Assembly: GCA_964404805.1 (NCBI GenBank)
Contig: CAYOLJ010000008.1
Location: 1 to 24,443 of the forward strand
Direction of reading: 5' to 3'
Length of the DNA: 24,443 nucleotides
Source: Peribacter sp964404805
GTDB lineage: Bacteria; Patescibacteriota; Gracilibacteria; Peribacterales; Peribacteraceae
Under the pieces are notes generated by a model. It had not been told where the DNA came from, did no database searches, and saw only the letters and a list, made by a program, of their open reading frames with translations. Numbering within the stretch: position 1 is the stretch's first letter; each line of letters opens with the position of its first letter. Made by a program: the position numbers and the translations under genes. Below are positions 8,508 through 16,196 of this stretch, one piece after another.

Positions 8508-9178
8508 GAATGTTTGCGGGCTGCAACGTAATATCCGGATGTGAGGATATTTTTCTCAACTACCTGATGGCGGATATCGCCATACTCACGCGTGATGAGC
8601 CACCCGCACCACCGTGTAACCGCTGCAAGCAGGAACCAGAAGATCTTGAAGGGACGGAACCCAAGTGTATTGCACTGAAATCCGATGCGCTGCTCTAAAA
8701 CTGCAAGCGTTTCGACCGTCGAGGCCTCTTCGACCAGCTCCGCAATCTCAAACTCCTTGAGCAGATGCTTCAATCCGTACTTGGTGTAGCGATAGTAATC
8801 CCCCGGCACGTCGTGGAGCGGAAAGATGAATCGCGTGGAGAGGAGGAGCAGGCCGCCCGGCTTCAGCACGCGCCGGAATTCGGCAATCGCTTTCGCTGGG
8901 GTATGCAGGTGCTCCAGCACCTCCGTGCAGAGAATGACATCGAATGAGCCGTCGGGAATCTGCGAGAGATCGTGCGCATCGGCAACAATATCTACCTTCG
9001 TCCCTTCGCGTGGAGCAATATCCAACGTTGTGAGTTGGGGAAAGAGGTTCTTGTAGCCGGAAGCCCCGCACCCAACATCAAGCACTCGCCCCTCGCTCGC
9101 GTAGCGGCGAAGAAACGCCTGCAGTCGCGGGCGGGTGATCTTTCGTGTCAGGCCGATGGCATCCAAAATACCCACCAA
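8504..9178 (-). CDS. Class I SAM-dependent methyltransferase
   Basis: A 224-residue methyltransferase. Motif I is RVLDVGCGASG (about 31-41), the acidic strand-2 end is TTLDIAPREG, and motif IV-like VILCTEVLEHL precedes a FRRVLKPGGLLLLSTRF block. A hydrophobic segment near residues 180-200 (IFWFLLAAVTRWCGWLI) may touch the membrane. The frame starts at TTG (9176-9178) with GTG immediately after; no in-frame ATG lies upstream before a stop, so a non-ATG start is likely. It is the last of three methyltransferases on this strand, 106 bases after the second, and presumably decorates the glycan. The acceptor is unknown. Confidence 0.85.
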   Translation of the reverse strand: MVGILDAIGLTRKITRPRLQAFLRRYASEGRVLDVGCGASGYKNLFPQLTTLDIAPREGTKVDIVADAHDLSQIPDGSFDVILCTEVLEHLHTPAKAIAEFRRVLKPGGLLLLSTRFIFPLHDVPGDYYRYTKYGLKHLLKEFEIAELVEEASTVETLAVLEQRIGFQCNTLGFRPFKIFWFLLAAVTRWCGWLITREYGDIRHQVVEKNILTSGYYVAARKHS

Positions 9179-9284
9179 TTCAGCATAGCAAACCGACGGC
9201 AGGAACCCAATCAGGTAACCTGTCTCAGAGGCGCATCACTCGCATGTACGAAGAGATCACGAAGTCGAAGGCGGACGACGGTAC

Positions 9285-10073
9285 CTATGCCCGATCTATA
9301 CGAACAAATGCCCAGGGCTCCAGGATGGAATTGTTGACCTGTTGGCCTCCGAACACCTGCGTCAGGTCTCTCGGCTTCGTTTTATCCGGCCAGTGGGCGG
9401 CAGTGAGTGCTTCGGGGTCGAAATCCTGATCCTGTTCAATGCTGCAGGAGACGACCCCGGGCAGTGTGGAGCAGATCCATCGCATGTATCGTTCCGGGTA
9501 GATGTTGAAATAGTGGAATCGGAGCGGCTCGCCATCGACTTCGAAGAGCGGATCTTCCATTCCCTGCACTTCTTTCTCGCACTCACCGACTTGCTTGATG
9601 CGGAAGCCCTTCTCTCCGACCAAGGTGCGGATGAGGAGGGTCCCGCCCGTCACGCGCCATAATTCCCGCATGGCGGGAAGGATGCGAGGCAGATGAAGCA
9701 GAACATTCATGCAGAGGACAATGGAGAATGATTGATCTTTTACCGGAAGCGCTTCGATATCTCCTTGGCAAAAACTGGCGGTCGGATCATCTTTATACGC
9801 TTTAACAGCCAGATCCACATACGGCTGCGTCGCATCGATACCCATATATGAAAATGGGAAAGAAAAGGCATTCCTCAGGGATCGCAGATAGTGGCCCGCG
9901 CCGCAGCCGACGTCCAGAACCGTGTCTCCCTGTTTCAGAATTCCCTTCAGGCGCTGTGCTGCCGCCTTGCTGCTCTCCATCTCGGGTGCTTCCCCGGTAG
10001 CACGCTTGTAGAGCACCTCTCCATAGGAAGGCATGTTATTCCAAATTTTCCAACGATCGTCATGCTGGGTCAT
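9285..10073 (-). CDS. Class I SAM-dependent methyltransferase
   Basis: A 262-residue methyltransferase with a textbook motif I (TVLDVGCGAGHYLRSLR, residues about 51-67), MGIDATQPYVDLA at strand 2, DIEALPVKDQSF, then VLCMNVLLHLPRI and MRELWRVTGGTLLIRT. The start is uncertain: the frame opens at a GTG (10089-10091) with an ATG six codons in (10071-10073). I prefer the ATG because the protein then begins MTQHDDRWKIWNNMP. The purine-rich GAGGGG upstream is too close to the GTG and rather far from the ATG. It follows the third methyltransferase after a 281-base non-coding gap. Sugar or lipid-glycan methylation is inferred from context only. Confidence 0.85.
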   Translation of the reverse strand: MTQHDDRWKIWNNMPSYGEVLYKRATGEAPEMESSKAAAQRLKGILKQGDTVLDVGCGAGHYLRSLRNAFSFPFSYMGIDATQPYVDLAVKAYKDDPTASFCQGDIEALPVKDQSFSIVLCMNVLLHLPRILPAMRELWRVTGGTLLIRTLVGEKGFRIKQVGECEKEVQGMEDPLFEVDGEPLRFHYFNIYPERYMRWICSTLPGVVSCSIEQDQDFDPEALTAAHWPDKTKPRDLTQVFGGQQVNNSILEPWAFVRIDRA

Positions 10074-10125
10074 GGCGGCATGATACCACACAGCCCCTCT
10101 TCACCACCTTTTTTTGAAATGAACT

Positions 10126-10150
10126 ACCGCCAGCTTACGCAGGCGGTTTT
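10126..10150 (+). terminator. GC-rich hairpin with short T-run
   Basis: ACCGCC (10126-10131) pairs with GGCGGT (10142-10147). An inner GC/GC pair closes a tetraloop, and TTTT follows on the plus strand. The shape is that of a factor-independent terminator reading rightwards, although no plus-strand gene lies nearby. On the minus strand the loop is GTAA and no T-run follows. Confidence 0.35.
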
Positions 10151-10163
10151 GCGGCGGAGCGAT

Positions 10164-10186
10164 AAAAATCACAATATGAGTTGTGA
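10164..10186 (-). terminator. Weak hairpin plus T-tract downstream of the third methyltransferase
   Basis: Read on the minus strand, TCACAA and TTGTGA form a 6-bp stem around CTCATA, followed directly by TTTTT. It lies 170 bases after the stop of the methyltransferase at 10355-11506, so it could end that transcript. The stem is short and AT-rich, so strength is doubtful. Confidence 0.3.
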
Positions 10187-10307
10187 AAGCACTCGAGGAC
10201 TTCACGCAGAACATGGATACCAAGTTGCGATGGAAACGATAGGAATCTCACGTCCCCCCTCACCCTCCAGCCTTCGCCTGGCATGCGCGGGGCTTCGGCC
10301 GACAGGC

Positions 10308-10323
10308 CTCTCTCTCTCTCTCT
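10308..10323. repeat. (CT)8 dinucleotide run
   Basis: Sixteen bases of CT repeat in the 281-base gap between two methyltransferase genes (10074-10354). The rest of that gap holds GC-rich short hairpin material around 10262-10306 and the two hairpins listed separately. I see no gene in it. Confidence 0.6.
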
Positions 10324-10354
10324 TAATGAAGAGCGGAACATCACGGAGGCTCGC

Positions 10355-11506
10355 CTACCGGAGGCGCGGCAACTGCCGAATGCGCTCCTGGAGATCGAGC
10401 TTACGCGGGGCGCGTTTTTCAAACGCCATCATCAGGAACCCCGTGTTGAGATCAGTAAGCTGAACATCGCTGCGAAATTGTCGAATATCCTCCAGCACCT
10501 CGCTAAGCTTGGAATTCTCGAACTGATCGAGAATACGTGGCGGCAAGTTCGTGCGGCGACAGACATCGCCCAGTGTCATGCAGCGCCTTTCACCAATAGT
10601 GAAAAGACCGTGTTCATCGGCGGTTTGCGAATACATCATCGGTGTCATTTGCTTTCCCTTATGATAGTAATCACGGCGGCTGAGCAGTCGTTTTGCAAGC
10701 TCTTCCGAAAAATTCTCCTGCGTGTATCGAATAAAATCCTCCCGCGTCAGTCGCTGCGTCACGTACGGAAAGTGTCCAATGACATCTGTAGTGGTAACCG
10801 GGAATCCCCAATACTCAATCAGAAAGATGAAAATACCACCGGGGTTGAGCAACGAAGAAACGCGCTTGAAAAGATGATCGGGGTCGAAATAATCGATGCA
10901 GAGAAGACCAGAGATGAAGTCGAATTTGCGAGAAAACTCATGCGTGTTGATATCGCCACACGTGTATGTGCCCACCTCCGGCTCTTTGCGGATACGGATA
11001 TCCCAACCGAAATCCTTATGAGGCATAAAGCCGAACTCAAGTACCTGCGATTCAGCCCAATTATAGTACTTTTCATTCACCATCCCAGCCAGACGGCGGG
11101 GCACACGGATACCCCACTTTTTAGGCGAGTATATTTCGCGCATTCGTCTCCGAAAGAGCGAAGTCGAGAGCCGCCGATGATAGGGCTTAAGGTCGATCGT
11201 TTCTACATACTCCGCTTTGCCCTCACCTGTAAGAAGTCGCGCGACAGCCGCTTCTCTACCGCCGATATCAAGCGCGCTCCCCCACGGTCCTTTGATGCCG
11301 ATGGATTTGAGAAAGTCCATTGCGAACGCATACTCGAATAAGTCTTTTCGAAAACTTGAATAGGGCATTGGGGTACGAAGAAACTCTTCGGATTGCTGTT
11401 CCGTCCACTCCTCCTCCCAGGGATTCAATGGGTGTGCATCGATATATCCCGGTATGAATGGGATTTCCCTGCCGAAAGACGTGGTAAAGGAGGTTTTTTG
11501 AGTCAT
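10355..11506 (-). CDS. SAM-dependent methyltransferase, larger type
   Basis: A 383-residue protein with a class I methyltransferase core in its first half to middle. Motif I reads SALDIGGREAAVARLL (about 77-92), strand 2 ends in ETIDLKPYH, and FDFISGLLCIDYF is followed by LLNPGGIFIFLIEYWGF, the usual post-motif block. About 75 residues precede the core and about 120 follow it, both unrecognised. The ATG at 11504-11506 is 91 bases after the GT9 stop, a larger gap than elsewhere in this strand run, with AT-rich sequence (AATAACAATAATATG) just before the start that could hold a promoter. Role in glycan tailoring is inferred. Confidence 0.75.
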   Translation of the reverse strand: MTQKTSFTTSFGREIPFIPGYIDAHPLNPWEEEWTEQQSEEFLRTPMPYSSFRKDLFEYAFAMDFLKSIGIKGPWGSALDIGGREAAVARLLTGEGKAEYVETIDLKPYHRRLSTSLFRRRMREIYSPKKWGIRVPRRLAGMVNEKYYNWAESQVLEFGFMPHKDFGWDIRIRKEPEVGTYTCGDINTHEFSRKFDFISGLLCIDYFDPDHLFKRVSSLLNPGGIFIFLIEYWGFPVTTTDVIGHFPYVTQRLTREDFIRYTQENFSEELAKRLLSRRDYYHKGKQMTPMMYSQTADEHGLFTIGERRCMTLGDVCRRTNLPPRILDQFENSKLSEVLEDIRQFRSDVQLTDLNTGFLMMAFEKRAPRKLDLQERIRQLPRLR

Positions 11507-11597
11507 GAATGCATATTATTGTTATTTCTTCACAAAGAAAAGAATATGTACCCGAACCCATGCACTATTCATCTCTTCTGTATCAGGTCGATCCAAT

Positions 11598-12734
11598 TCA
11601 GAAAGATGCTTTGAGAAGTGCATCAACGGCCTCTGTCACCATGATAACGGTGGTGCCCTCCAGTGCGGCCTGCTGCGCTGCCGACGGCGTACGAAGCGTA
11701 TCGGCCACAAAGGAACTCGGTTCACAGGGAGGAGGCGGCAAAACGAGCTTTACGCGTTCTCCTGTCATAGGTGGTTGTTCGAGTGGATCCACCGGCCCCA
11801 CAATATCTACTAGCGGAACACCAAGTGCATGAGCGATGTAGAGCGGCCCTGTATCAACCGAGACGAAGAGTGATGCACACTTGATCACGGCAGCAAGATG
11901 CCGCAACGAAAGATCATGCGCTTCGAAAGCATGCGAAGGATCAGCAAGCAGAGAAAGTGCCTGCTCCGTAATATGCGGATCAATATCGAGAAAGAGTACG
12001 GACAGGGAATGGCGGTCGATGATGTGCCGTGCCACCGCGACAAACCGCTCGAGCGGCCATTCCTTGAGCGCGTTACCCGCACGCAGAGAAATGGCTGCAA
12101 AACGTCGCTCAGGCCGCAGACCATGGTCATGCAACCAGGAAGAAGCGAACTGCTGCTCTTCGCTACTCACAAATATCTCGTGGCGATATGCCACTGGCGG
12201 AACACCGATGAGATTTGCCAGGTGCATGTAGTGATCGAATGTGCGCGTGTGTCGGTTATAGCGAACCTTCTGCGTGTAGAACAAACGAAACCATCGTTCC
12301 AAAAAACTCATGACTCTCCCTCGCGTGTAGATGCGAACCGGCGAAGCCGCCCACAGCCCCATCATACTGAGTGACGATGCGGGAAACAGAACAATGCTTA
12401 CGTCAAAACGCGACCAGAAGAATCGCCACCAGAGACGCAGAGAACCGATGAACCCCCGGAATGCCGGATCATCGATATGAATCATCGCATCGATGCAGGG
12501 ATTGCCAACTAACACATCGCTCGTACGCCTGAGGCAGAGAACGGTCACGTGATCCCCGTGCTCGTGAAGCGCACGAAAGAGCGGTGTCATGCAGACGACA
12601 TCCCCAATCTTTGCGGACTGAATGACAAAAACCCTGCGTTGCGTGTTCGGCTTCAGATAACGTATCCATGCCACAAACAGAAGCCAAGGAAGCGCAAGGG
12701 TGGTCAGCGTGCCGAGAATCAGTACCCGGAACAT
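11598..12734 (-). CDS. Glycosyltransferase family 9 (heptosyltransferase-like)
   Basis: A 378-residue GT9 enzyme, the ADP-heptose:LPS heptosyltransferase family. SAKIGDVVCMTPLFRALHEHG (about residues 40-60) is the family's N-terminal signature, and VSVDTGPLYIAHALGVPL followed by GPVDPLEQPP is the nucleotide-sugar site. An N-terminal hydrophobic segment (residues 3-24) suggests membrane attachment, unusual for classical WaaC/WaaF. The frame is open to 12851, but the ATG at 12732-12734 overlaps the upstream TGA as TGATG, so translation is probably coupled and I start there. Sitting directly behind heptose-activation genes, it very likely transfers the heptose they make. The acceptor is unknown. 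Confidence 0.85.
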   Translation of the reverse strand: MFRVLILGTLTTLALPWLLFVAWIRYLKPNTQRRVFVIQSAKIGDVVCMTPLFRALHEHGDHVTVLCLRRTSDVLVGNPCIDAMIHIDDPAFRGFIGSLRLWWRFFWSRFDVSIVLFPASSLSMMGLWAASPVRIYTRGRVMSFLERWFRLFYTQKVRYNRHTRTFDHYMHLANLIGVPPVAYRHEIFVSSEEQQFASSWLHDHGLRPERRFAAISLRAGNALKEWPLERFVAVARHIIDRHSLSVLFLDIDPHITEQALSLLADPSHAFEAHDLSLRHLAAVIKCASLFVSVDTGPLYIAHALGVPLVDIVGPVDPLEQPPMTGERVKLVLPPPPCEPSSFVADTLRTPSAAQQAALEGTTVIMVTEAVDALLKASF

Positions 12735-13723
12735 CAGGAGGACGGTGACGAGGAATTGGAGAGACGCTGCGTAGTGGAACCAAGCTCCGGTTGGATCGGA
12801 ACGAGAACGAGCTTCGCCCCCAAACGATCGAGGATCGATCGCTCCACACACTGTTCACCGTAGATTGCCGCATTCACATGAACATCCGGCTTGATTTGTG
12901 TCAACCACGACCGCGGATCATCCTCGTCAAAAATGAAGACGGCATCTGCAAAGCGTGCCACATTACGCATACGAGTCTCCGCCGACTGAATCGGCCGCCC
13001 CTCTCCTTTTTGCCGCCGTACAGAGGCATCGCTATTGATCCCTACAATGAGCACATCACCCTGCTTGCGCGCCTCTTCAAGAAGAAATTGATGCCCTGCA
13101 TGAAAGAGATCGAAGGCACCATTGGTCGTGACGACGGTGTGCCCCTGCGCGCGTTCTTTCTCCGAAAATACCACCGCCTCGTGGAGAGGAAGCAGACGAT
13201 CCGCGGGAACGAGCAGGATATCGGCCAATTCCACAAAAGAACGGATAACGAATGTATGAGTGATAATCCGTGGACGCTGAGAAGAGAAAATACGCGCGGT
13301 CTGGCAGTCGATCTCCTGTCCGAAGAGCACATCTTTGTCTTGATCCCCTACCATCGCGGTCTCATTCGCTACCAGTTCAGGAAAGCTTGTACGAAGCATC
13401 TCCCACAGGCCAGTCTTCGGCTTGCGGCAATTGCAATTATCCTCCGGACAATGCGGACACCAACGACCTGCTTCGATTATGATCCCCTGTTCTTTAAGTA
13501 TATGGATGATGCGATCGAAGGCCGCACGGACGTTCTCTTCTGAGGTGATGCCCCGGGCAATCTTGGACTGGTTGGAGACAATGAAAAAGCGCATGCCCGC
13601 ATCACGCAAGCGCTGGAGCCCTTCCATGACACCCGGGAGCAATGTGAGTGTTGCCGGATCGTAAGCCGACCCTCCGTTATCCTCAATGAGGGTTCCATCG
13701 AAATCAATGAGGAGAAATTTCAT
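12734..13723 (-). CDS. Fusion: heptose-bisphosphate phosphatase (GmhB-like) + heptose-1-P nucleotidyltransferase (HldE C-domain-like)
   Basis: A 329-residue two-domain protein. Residues 1 to about 170 form a HAD-IIIA phosphatase with the DFDGT nucleophile loop (Asp7, Asp9), VSNQSKIARG, a zinc-loop pattern CPHCPEDNCNCRKP (Cys89, His91, Cys97, Cys99, as in GmhB) and GDQDKD. Residues about 195-329 form a nucleotidyltransferase with FDLFHAGH (HxGH at 208-211), NSDASVRRQKGEGRP and a final STTQRL, matching the HldE/RfaE C-terminal domain. Known family roles are removal of the 7-phosphate of heptose-1,7-bisphosphate and then ATP-dependent activation to ADP-heptose. In well-known genomes GmhB is separate and the nucleotidyltransferase is fused to the kinase. 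The start overlaps the kinase stop (ATGA) and the stop overlaps the GT9 start. Confidence 0.9.
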   Translation of the reverse strand: MKFLLIDFDGTLIEDNGGSAYDPATLTLLPGVMEGLQRLRDAGMRFFIVSNQSKIARGITSEENVRAAFDRIIHILKEQGIIIEAGRWCPHCPEDNCNCRKPKTGLWEMLRTSFPELVANETAMVGDQDKDVLFGQEIDCQTARIFSSQRPRIITHTFVIRSFVELADILLVPADRLLPLHEAVVFSEKERAQGHTVVTTNGAFDLFHAGHQFLLEEARKQGDVLIVGINSDASVRRQKGEGRPIQSAETRMRNVARFADAVFIFDEDDPRSWLTQIKPDVHVNAAIYGEQCVERSILDRLGAKLVLVPIQPELGSTTQRLSNSSSPSS

Positions 13724-15084
13724 AATACTTCCAGAAGTTCCGCATTGGTGAGCGTAGCTGTTCCCGCCTTGCCAACGACAACCCCCGCCGCACGATTCGA
13801 GAGATCCACAGCATCCAGCAGATTTCCTTTAAGCCCGAGAACAATAGAGAGAACGGCAACTACCGTATCCCCGGCCCCAGAAACGTCAGATACCTCGCGT
13901 ACAAGCGCAGGGAAAGATTTTGGCGCTCCACGAGAAGGCACCAGTAACATACCTTCGGCCCCCAGAGTAAGAAGAACATTGGTCTTCAGGGTGCTTGCCA
14001 ATATTTTTCCTGCTTGCTGCAACGAAATATTCGCCTTGCCGGAGAGCAGGAGTGCCTCACGGCGGTTCGGCGTGATGAGAGTCGCGCCACGCGCCATCGT
14101 AAGGTAGGAGGAATCGAGGGGTTTAGGATCGAGGATGACAGGCTTCTTCATTCGCCGTGCGAGAACAATACAGGAACGGAGAACTGCTGGAGAGAAAACC
14201 CCCTTCGCATAGTCCGAGAGAAGGAGGACATCATGCTTGGGCAGTTCTCGCTCGACACTACGCAACAAGGCACGTGTCTGCGCAGAAGAAGGAGATGATT
14301 GTTCCTCAAAATCGAGGCGGACAATCTGATGGGAGGACCCGGCAACAATCCTCTGCTTCTGTGTCGTAAATCGCTGTGCATCCGCAAGAAGACGAGGGCG
14401 GACCTTGTCCTTCTTCAAAAGAGTATCGAGTTCGGCTCCTGGTGCATCCTTTCCCTTAAAGCCGATGAGTGTGACCTTCGCACCGAGTGCTGCAATATTG
14501 CGCGCTGCGTTCGCCGCACCTCCAGGAAAAGACGTCTTCTGTTGAAAATGGACAACGGGAATCGGCGCTTCGGGTGAGATGCGATCAACGGAACCCGAAA
14601 AGTACGTATCAAGCATCACATCGCCCACCACGAGTACCGAACACTTCTTGAAGGAACGAATGAGTGCGGCCTGCCGATCGTAGCGTTGCTGCTCCACATG
14701 ACCAGAATACTCCGTTCGGAAACTATCGTCCTCACTGTGCGTGGTCGAGAACTCAAAAATCTCACTGTCTTCAATCCCCGTAAAGCGATGGGGTGTTTTA
14801 GCCGGGATATGAACGAAATCTCCAGGTGTGAGCTGGCGGCGTTCCTTGCCAAGCTCTAGAAGTACACGCCCCTTCTGAATGTAGAAGACTTCATCCTTCT
14901 CCTTGTGCGTATGCAGGCTACAGTGATGATTTCTTTTGAGGAGAAGTTTTTTACCACAGTATTCCTTGTTTACGATCCAGTGCTCCTCACCCCACCGCTT
15001 CTTCTCCTTACGAATGGAGGAGCCGGAGAAGAACGATTGCCGTGACCGGGGATGAACGTAAGACATATCAATCGTACGGGGCAT
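13720..15084 (-). CDS. Fusion: metal-binding cupin + heptose-7-phosphate kinase (HldE N-domain-like)
   Basis: A 454-residue two-domain protein. Residues about 25-125 are a cupin with a complete metal-ligand pattern: His58, His60 and Glu65 in SLHTHKEKDEVFYIQKG, and His99 in KTPHRF. Residues about 146-454 are a PfkB kinase very close to the HldE kinase domain, with LVVGDVMLDTYFSGSVDRIS, SPEAPIPVV, PGGAANAARNIAALG (187-201), LRLD-like QIVRLDFEE, LSDYAKG, and DVSGAGDT with catalytic Asp406. The kinase would phosphorylate heptose-7-phosphate at C1. The cupin may be an isomerase, a sugar sensor or a regulator; I cannot tell. The start at 15084 is 47 bases after gmd; an in-frame ATG at residue 7 is an alternative. 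Confidence 0.88.
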   Translation of the reverse strand: MPRTIDMSYVHPRSRQSFFSGSSIRKEKKRWGEEHWIVNKEYCGKKLLLKRNHHCSLHTHKEKDEVFYIQKGRVLLELGKERRQLTPGDFVHIPAKTPHRFTGIEDSEIFEFSTTHSEDDSFRTEYSGHVEQQRYDRQAALIRSFKKCSVLVVGDVMLDTYFSGSVDRISPEAPIPVVHFQQKTSFPGGAANAARNIAALGAKVTLIGFKGKDAPGAELDTLLKKDKVRPRLLADAQRFTTQKQRIVAGSSHQIVRLDFEEQSSPSSAQTRALLRSVERELPKHDVLLLSDYAKGVFSPAVLRSCIVLARRMKKPVILDPKPLDSSYLTMARGATLITPNRREALLLSGKANISLQQAGKILASTLKTNVLLTLGAEGMLLVPSRGAPKSFPALVREVSDVSGAGDTVVAVLSIVLGLKGNLLDAVDLSNRAAGVVVGKAGTATLTNAELLEVL

Positions 15085-15131
15085 TTTGTCACGAAAAACG
15101 GCACAGAGCTACAAAAACCCGAACGGATTCC

Positions 15132-16178
15132 TCAGGTTAGTTGCACTCCCTGTCCTTCTAAATCCGCTTGAACCATGAGTTTCACGAGTTCGGCGAGCGT
15201 CGTCTTTGGTTGCCAGCCCAATTTCTCTTTGGCTTTGGAGGCATCCCCCAGCAGGCAATCCACCTCTGCCGGACGGTAGTAGCGAGGGTCCACCCGCACA
15301 ATCGTCTTACCGGATTTCGTTTCGCGGTACACTTCGTCCTTTCCTGTCCCGCTGCGCTCGAACGTAATACCGGCCTGCTCAAGCGCCAACTCTAAAAACT
15401 CACGGACAGTTGCCGTTCTGCCTGTTGCAAGCACATAGTCCTCCGGCTCGGACTGCTGGAGCATCAACCACATGCCTTCTACAAACTCCTTGGCATAACC
15501 CCAGTCACGCTTGGCCTCCAAGTTACCGAGGAACAGGCATTCCTGCTTACCCGCAAGGATATTCGCGATACTGAGAGTGATTTTGCGCGTTACAAAGTTC
15601 TCGCTACGACGGGGAGATTCATGATTGAAGAGAATACCGTTCACGGCAAACATGCCATAACTCTCGCGGTAATTGCGGGTGAGGTAGAAAGCGTATGCCT
15701 TGGCACAACCGTAGGGGCTGCGCGGATAGAACGGTGTGTCTTCATTCTGTGGTGTTGCCACAGCTTTGCCGTAGAGCTCACTCGAGCTTGCCTGATAGAA
15801 GCGTGCAGGGAGCCCGCTCGTACGAAGCGCCTCGAGTAGACGCGTTGTTCCGAGCGCCGTGATATCTCCCGTGTACTCGGGCATGTCGAAACTCACACCT
15901 ACGTGACTTTGGGCAGCGAGGTTATAGATCTCATCCGGTTTCGTTGTCATGAGAATTCTGATCAGTGAATTGGAATCGCCTAAATCCCCATAGTGCAGCT
16001 GAAAATTCGGCGCATCTCGCGCAATGTCCTTGAAGAGGTGCTCAATACGTCCACGATTGAACGTCGAAGAACGACGCACAATGCCATGCACCTCGTATCC
16101 TTTTGCGAGGAGAAATTCTGCAAGGTATGAACCGTCCTGCCCTGTGATCCCGGTAATCAGCGCTCGTTTCTTGGACAT
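15132..16178 (-). CDS. gmd: GDP-mannose 4,6-dehydratase
   Basis: A 348-residue SDR of standard GMD length. It starts MSKKRALITGITGQDGSYLA with the glycine motif at 10-16, followed by VRRSSTFNRGRIEHLF, the NADP/dimer loop typical of GMD, and NLAAQSHVGVSF. The catalytic set is Ser132/133-Glu134 in SSSELYGK and Tyr156-x3-Lys160 in SPYGCAKAYAF. It converts GDP-mannose to GDP-4-keto-6-deoxymannose. No GDP-fucose synthase or reductase is in the window, so the end product (fucose, rhamnose, perosamine or other) is unknown. It lies 18 bases after the 4,6-dehydratase gene and 47 before the heptokinase. The related DmhA family uses GDP-heptose, so that substrate should be kept in mind. Confidence 0.93.
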   Translation of the reverse strand: MSKKRALITGITGQDGSYLAEFLLAKGYEVHGIVRRSSTFNRGRIEHLFKDIARDAPNFQLHYGDLGDSNSLIRILMTTKPDEIYNLAAQSHVGVSFDMPEYTGDITALGTTRLLEALRTSGLPARFYQASSSELYGKAVATPQNEDTPFYPRSPYGCAKAYAFYLTRNYRESYGMFAVNGILFNHESPRRSENFVTRKITLSIANILAGKQECLFLGNLEAKRDWGYAKEFVEGMWLMLQQSEPEDYVLATGRTATVREFLELALEQAGITFERSGTGKDEVYRETKSGKTIVRVDPRYYRPAEVDCLLGDASKAKEKLGWQPKTTLAELVKLMVQADLEGQGVQLT

Positions 16179-16196
16179 AACAACGACAGTGGAATT

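Noticed and set aside
11150..11170. Second copy of the 7182-7201 element
   Set aside because: The shared GAGCGAAGTCGAG core is within a methyltransferase coding sequence and the flanks do not match.
10283..11341. 352-codon plus-strand open frame
   Set aside because: It is antisense to a methyltransferase with clear motifs on the minus strand and has no protein-like signature of its own.
12735..12851. 39-codon extension of the GT9 gene
   Set aside because: It lies wholly inside the upstream fusion gene in another frame; the TGATG junction is a better start.
12791..13543. 250-codon plus-strand open frame
   Set aside because: It is antisense to the phosphatase/nucleotidyltransferase fusion and resembles no family.
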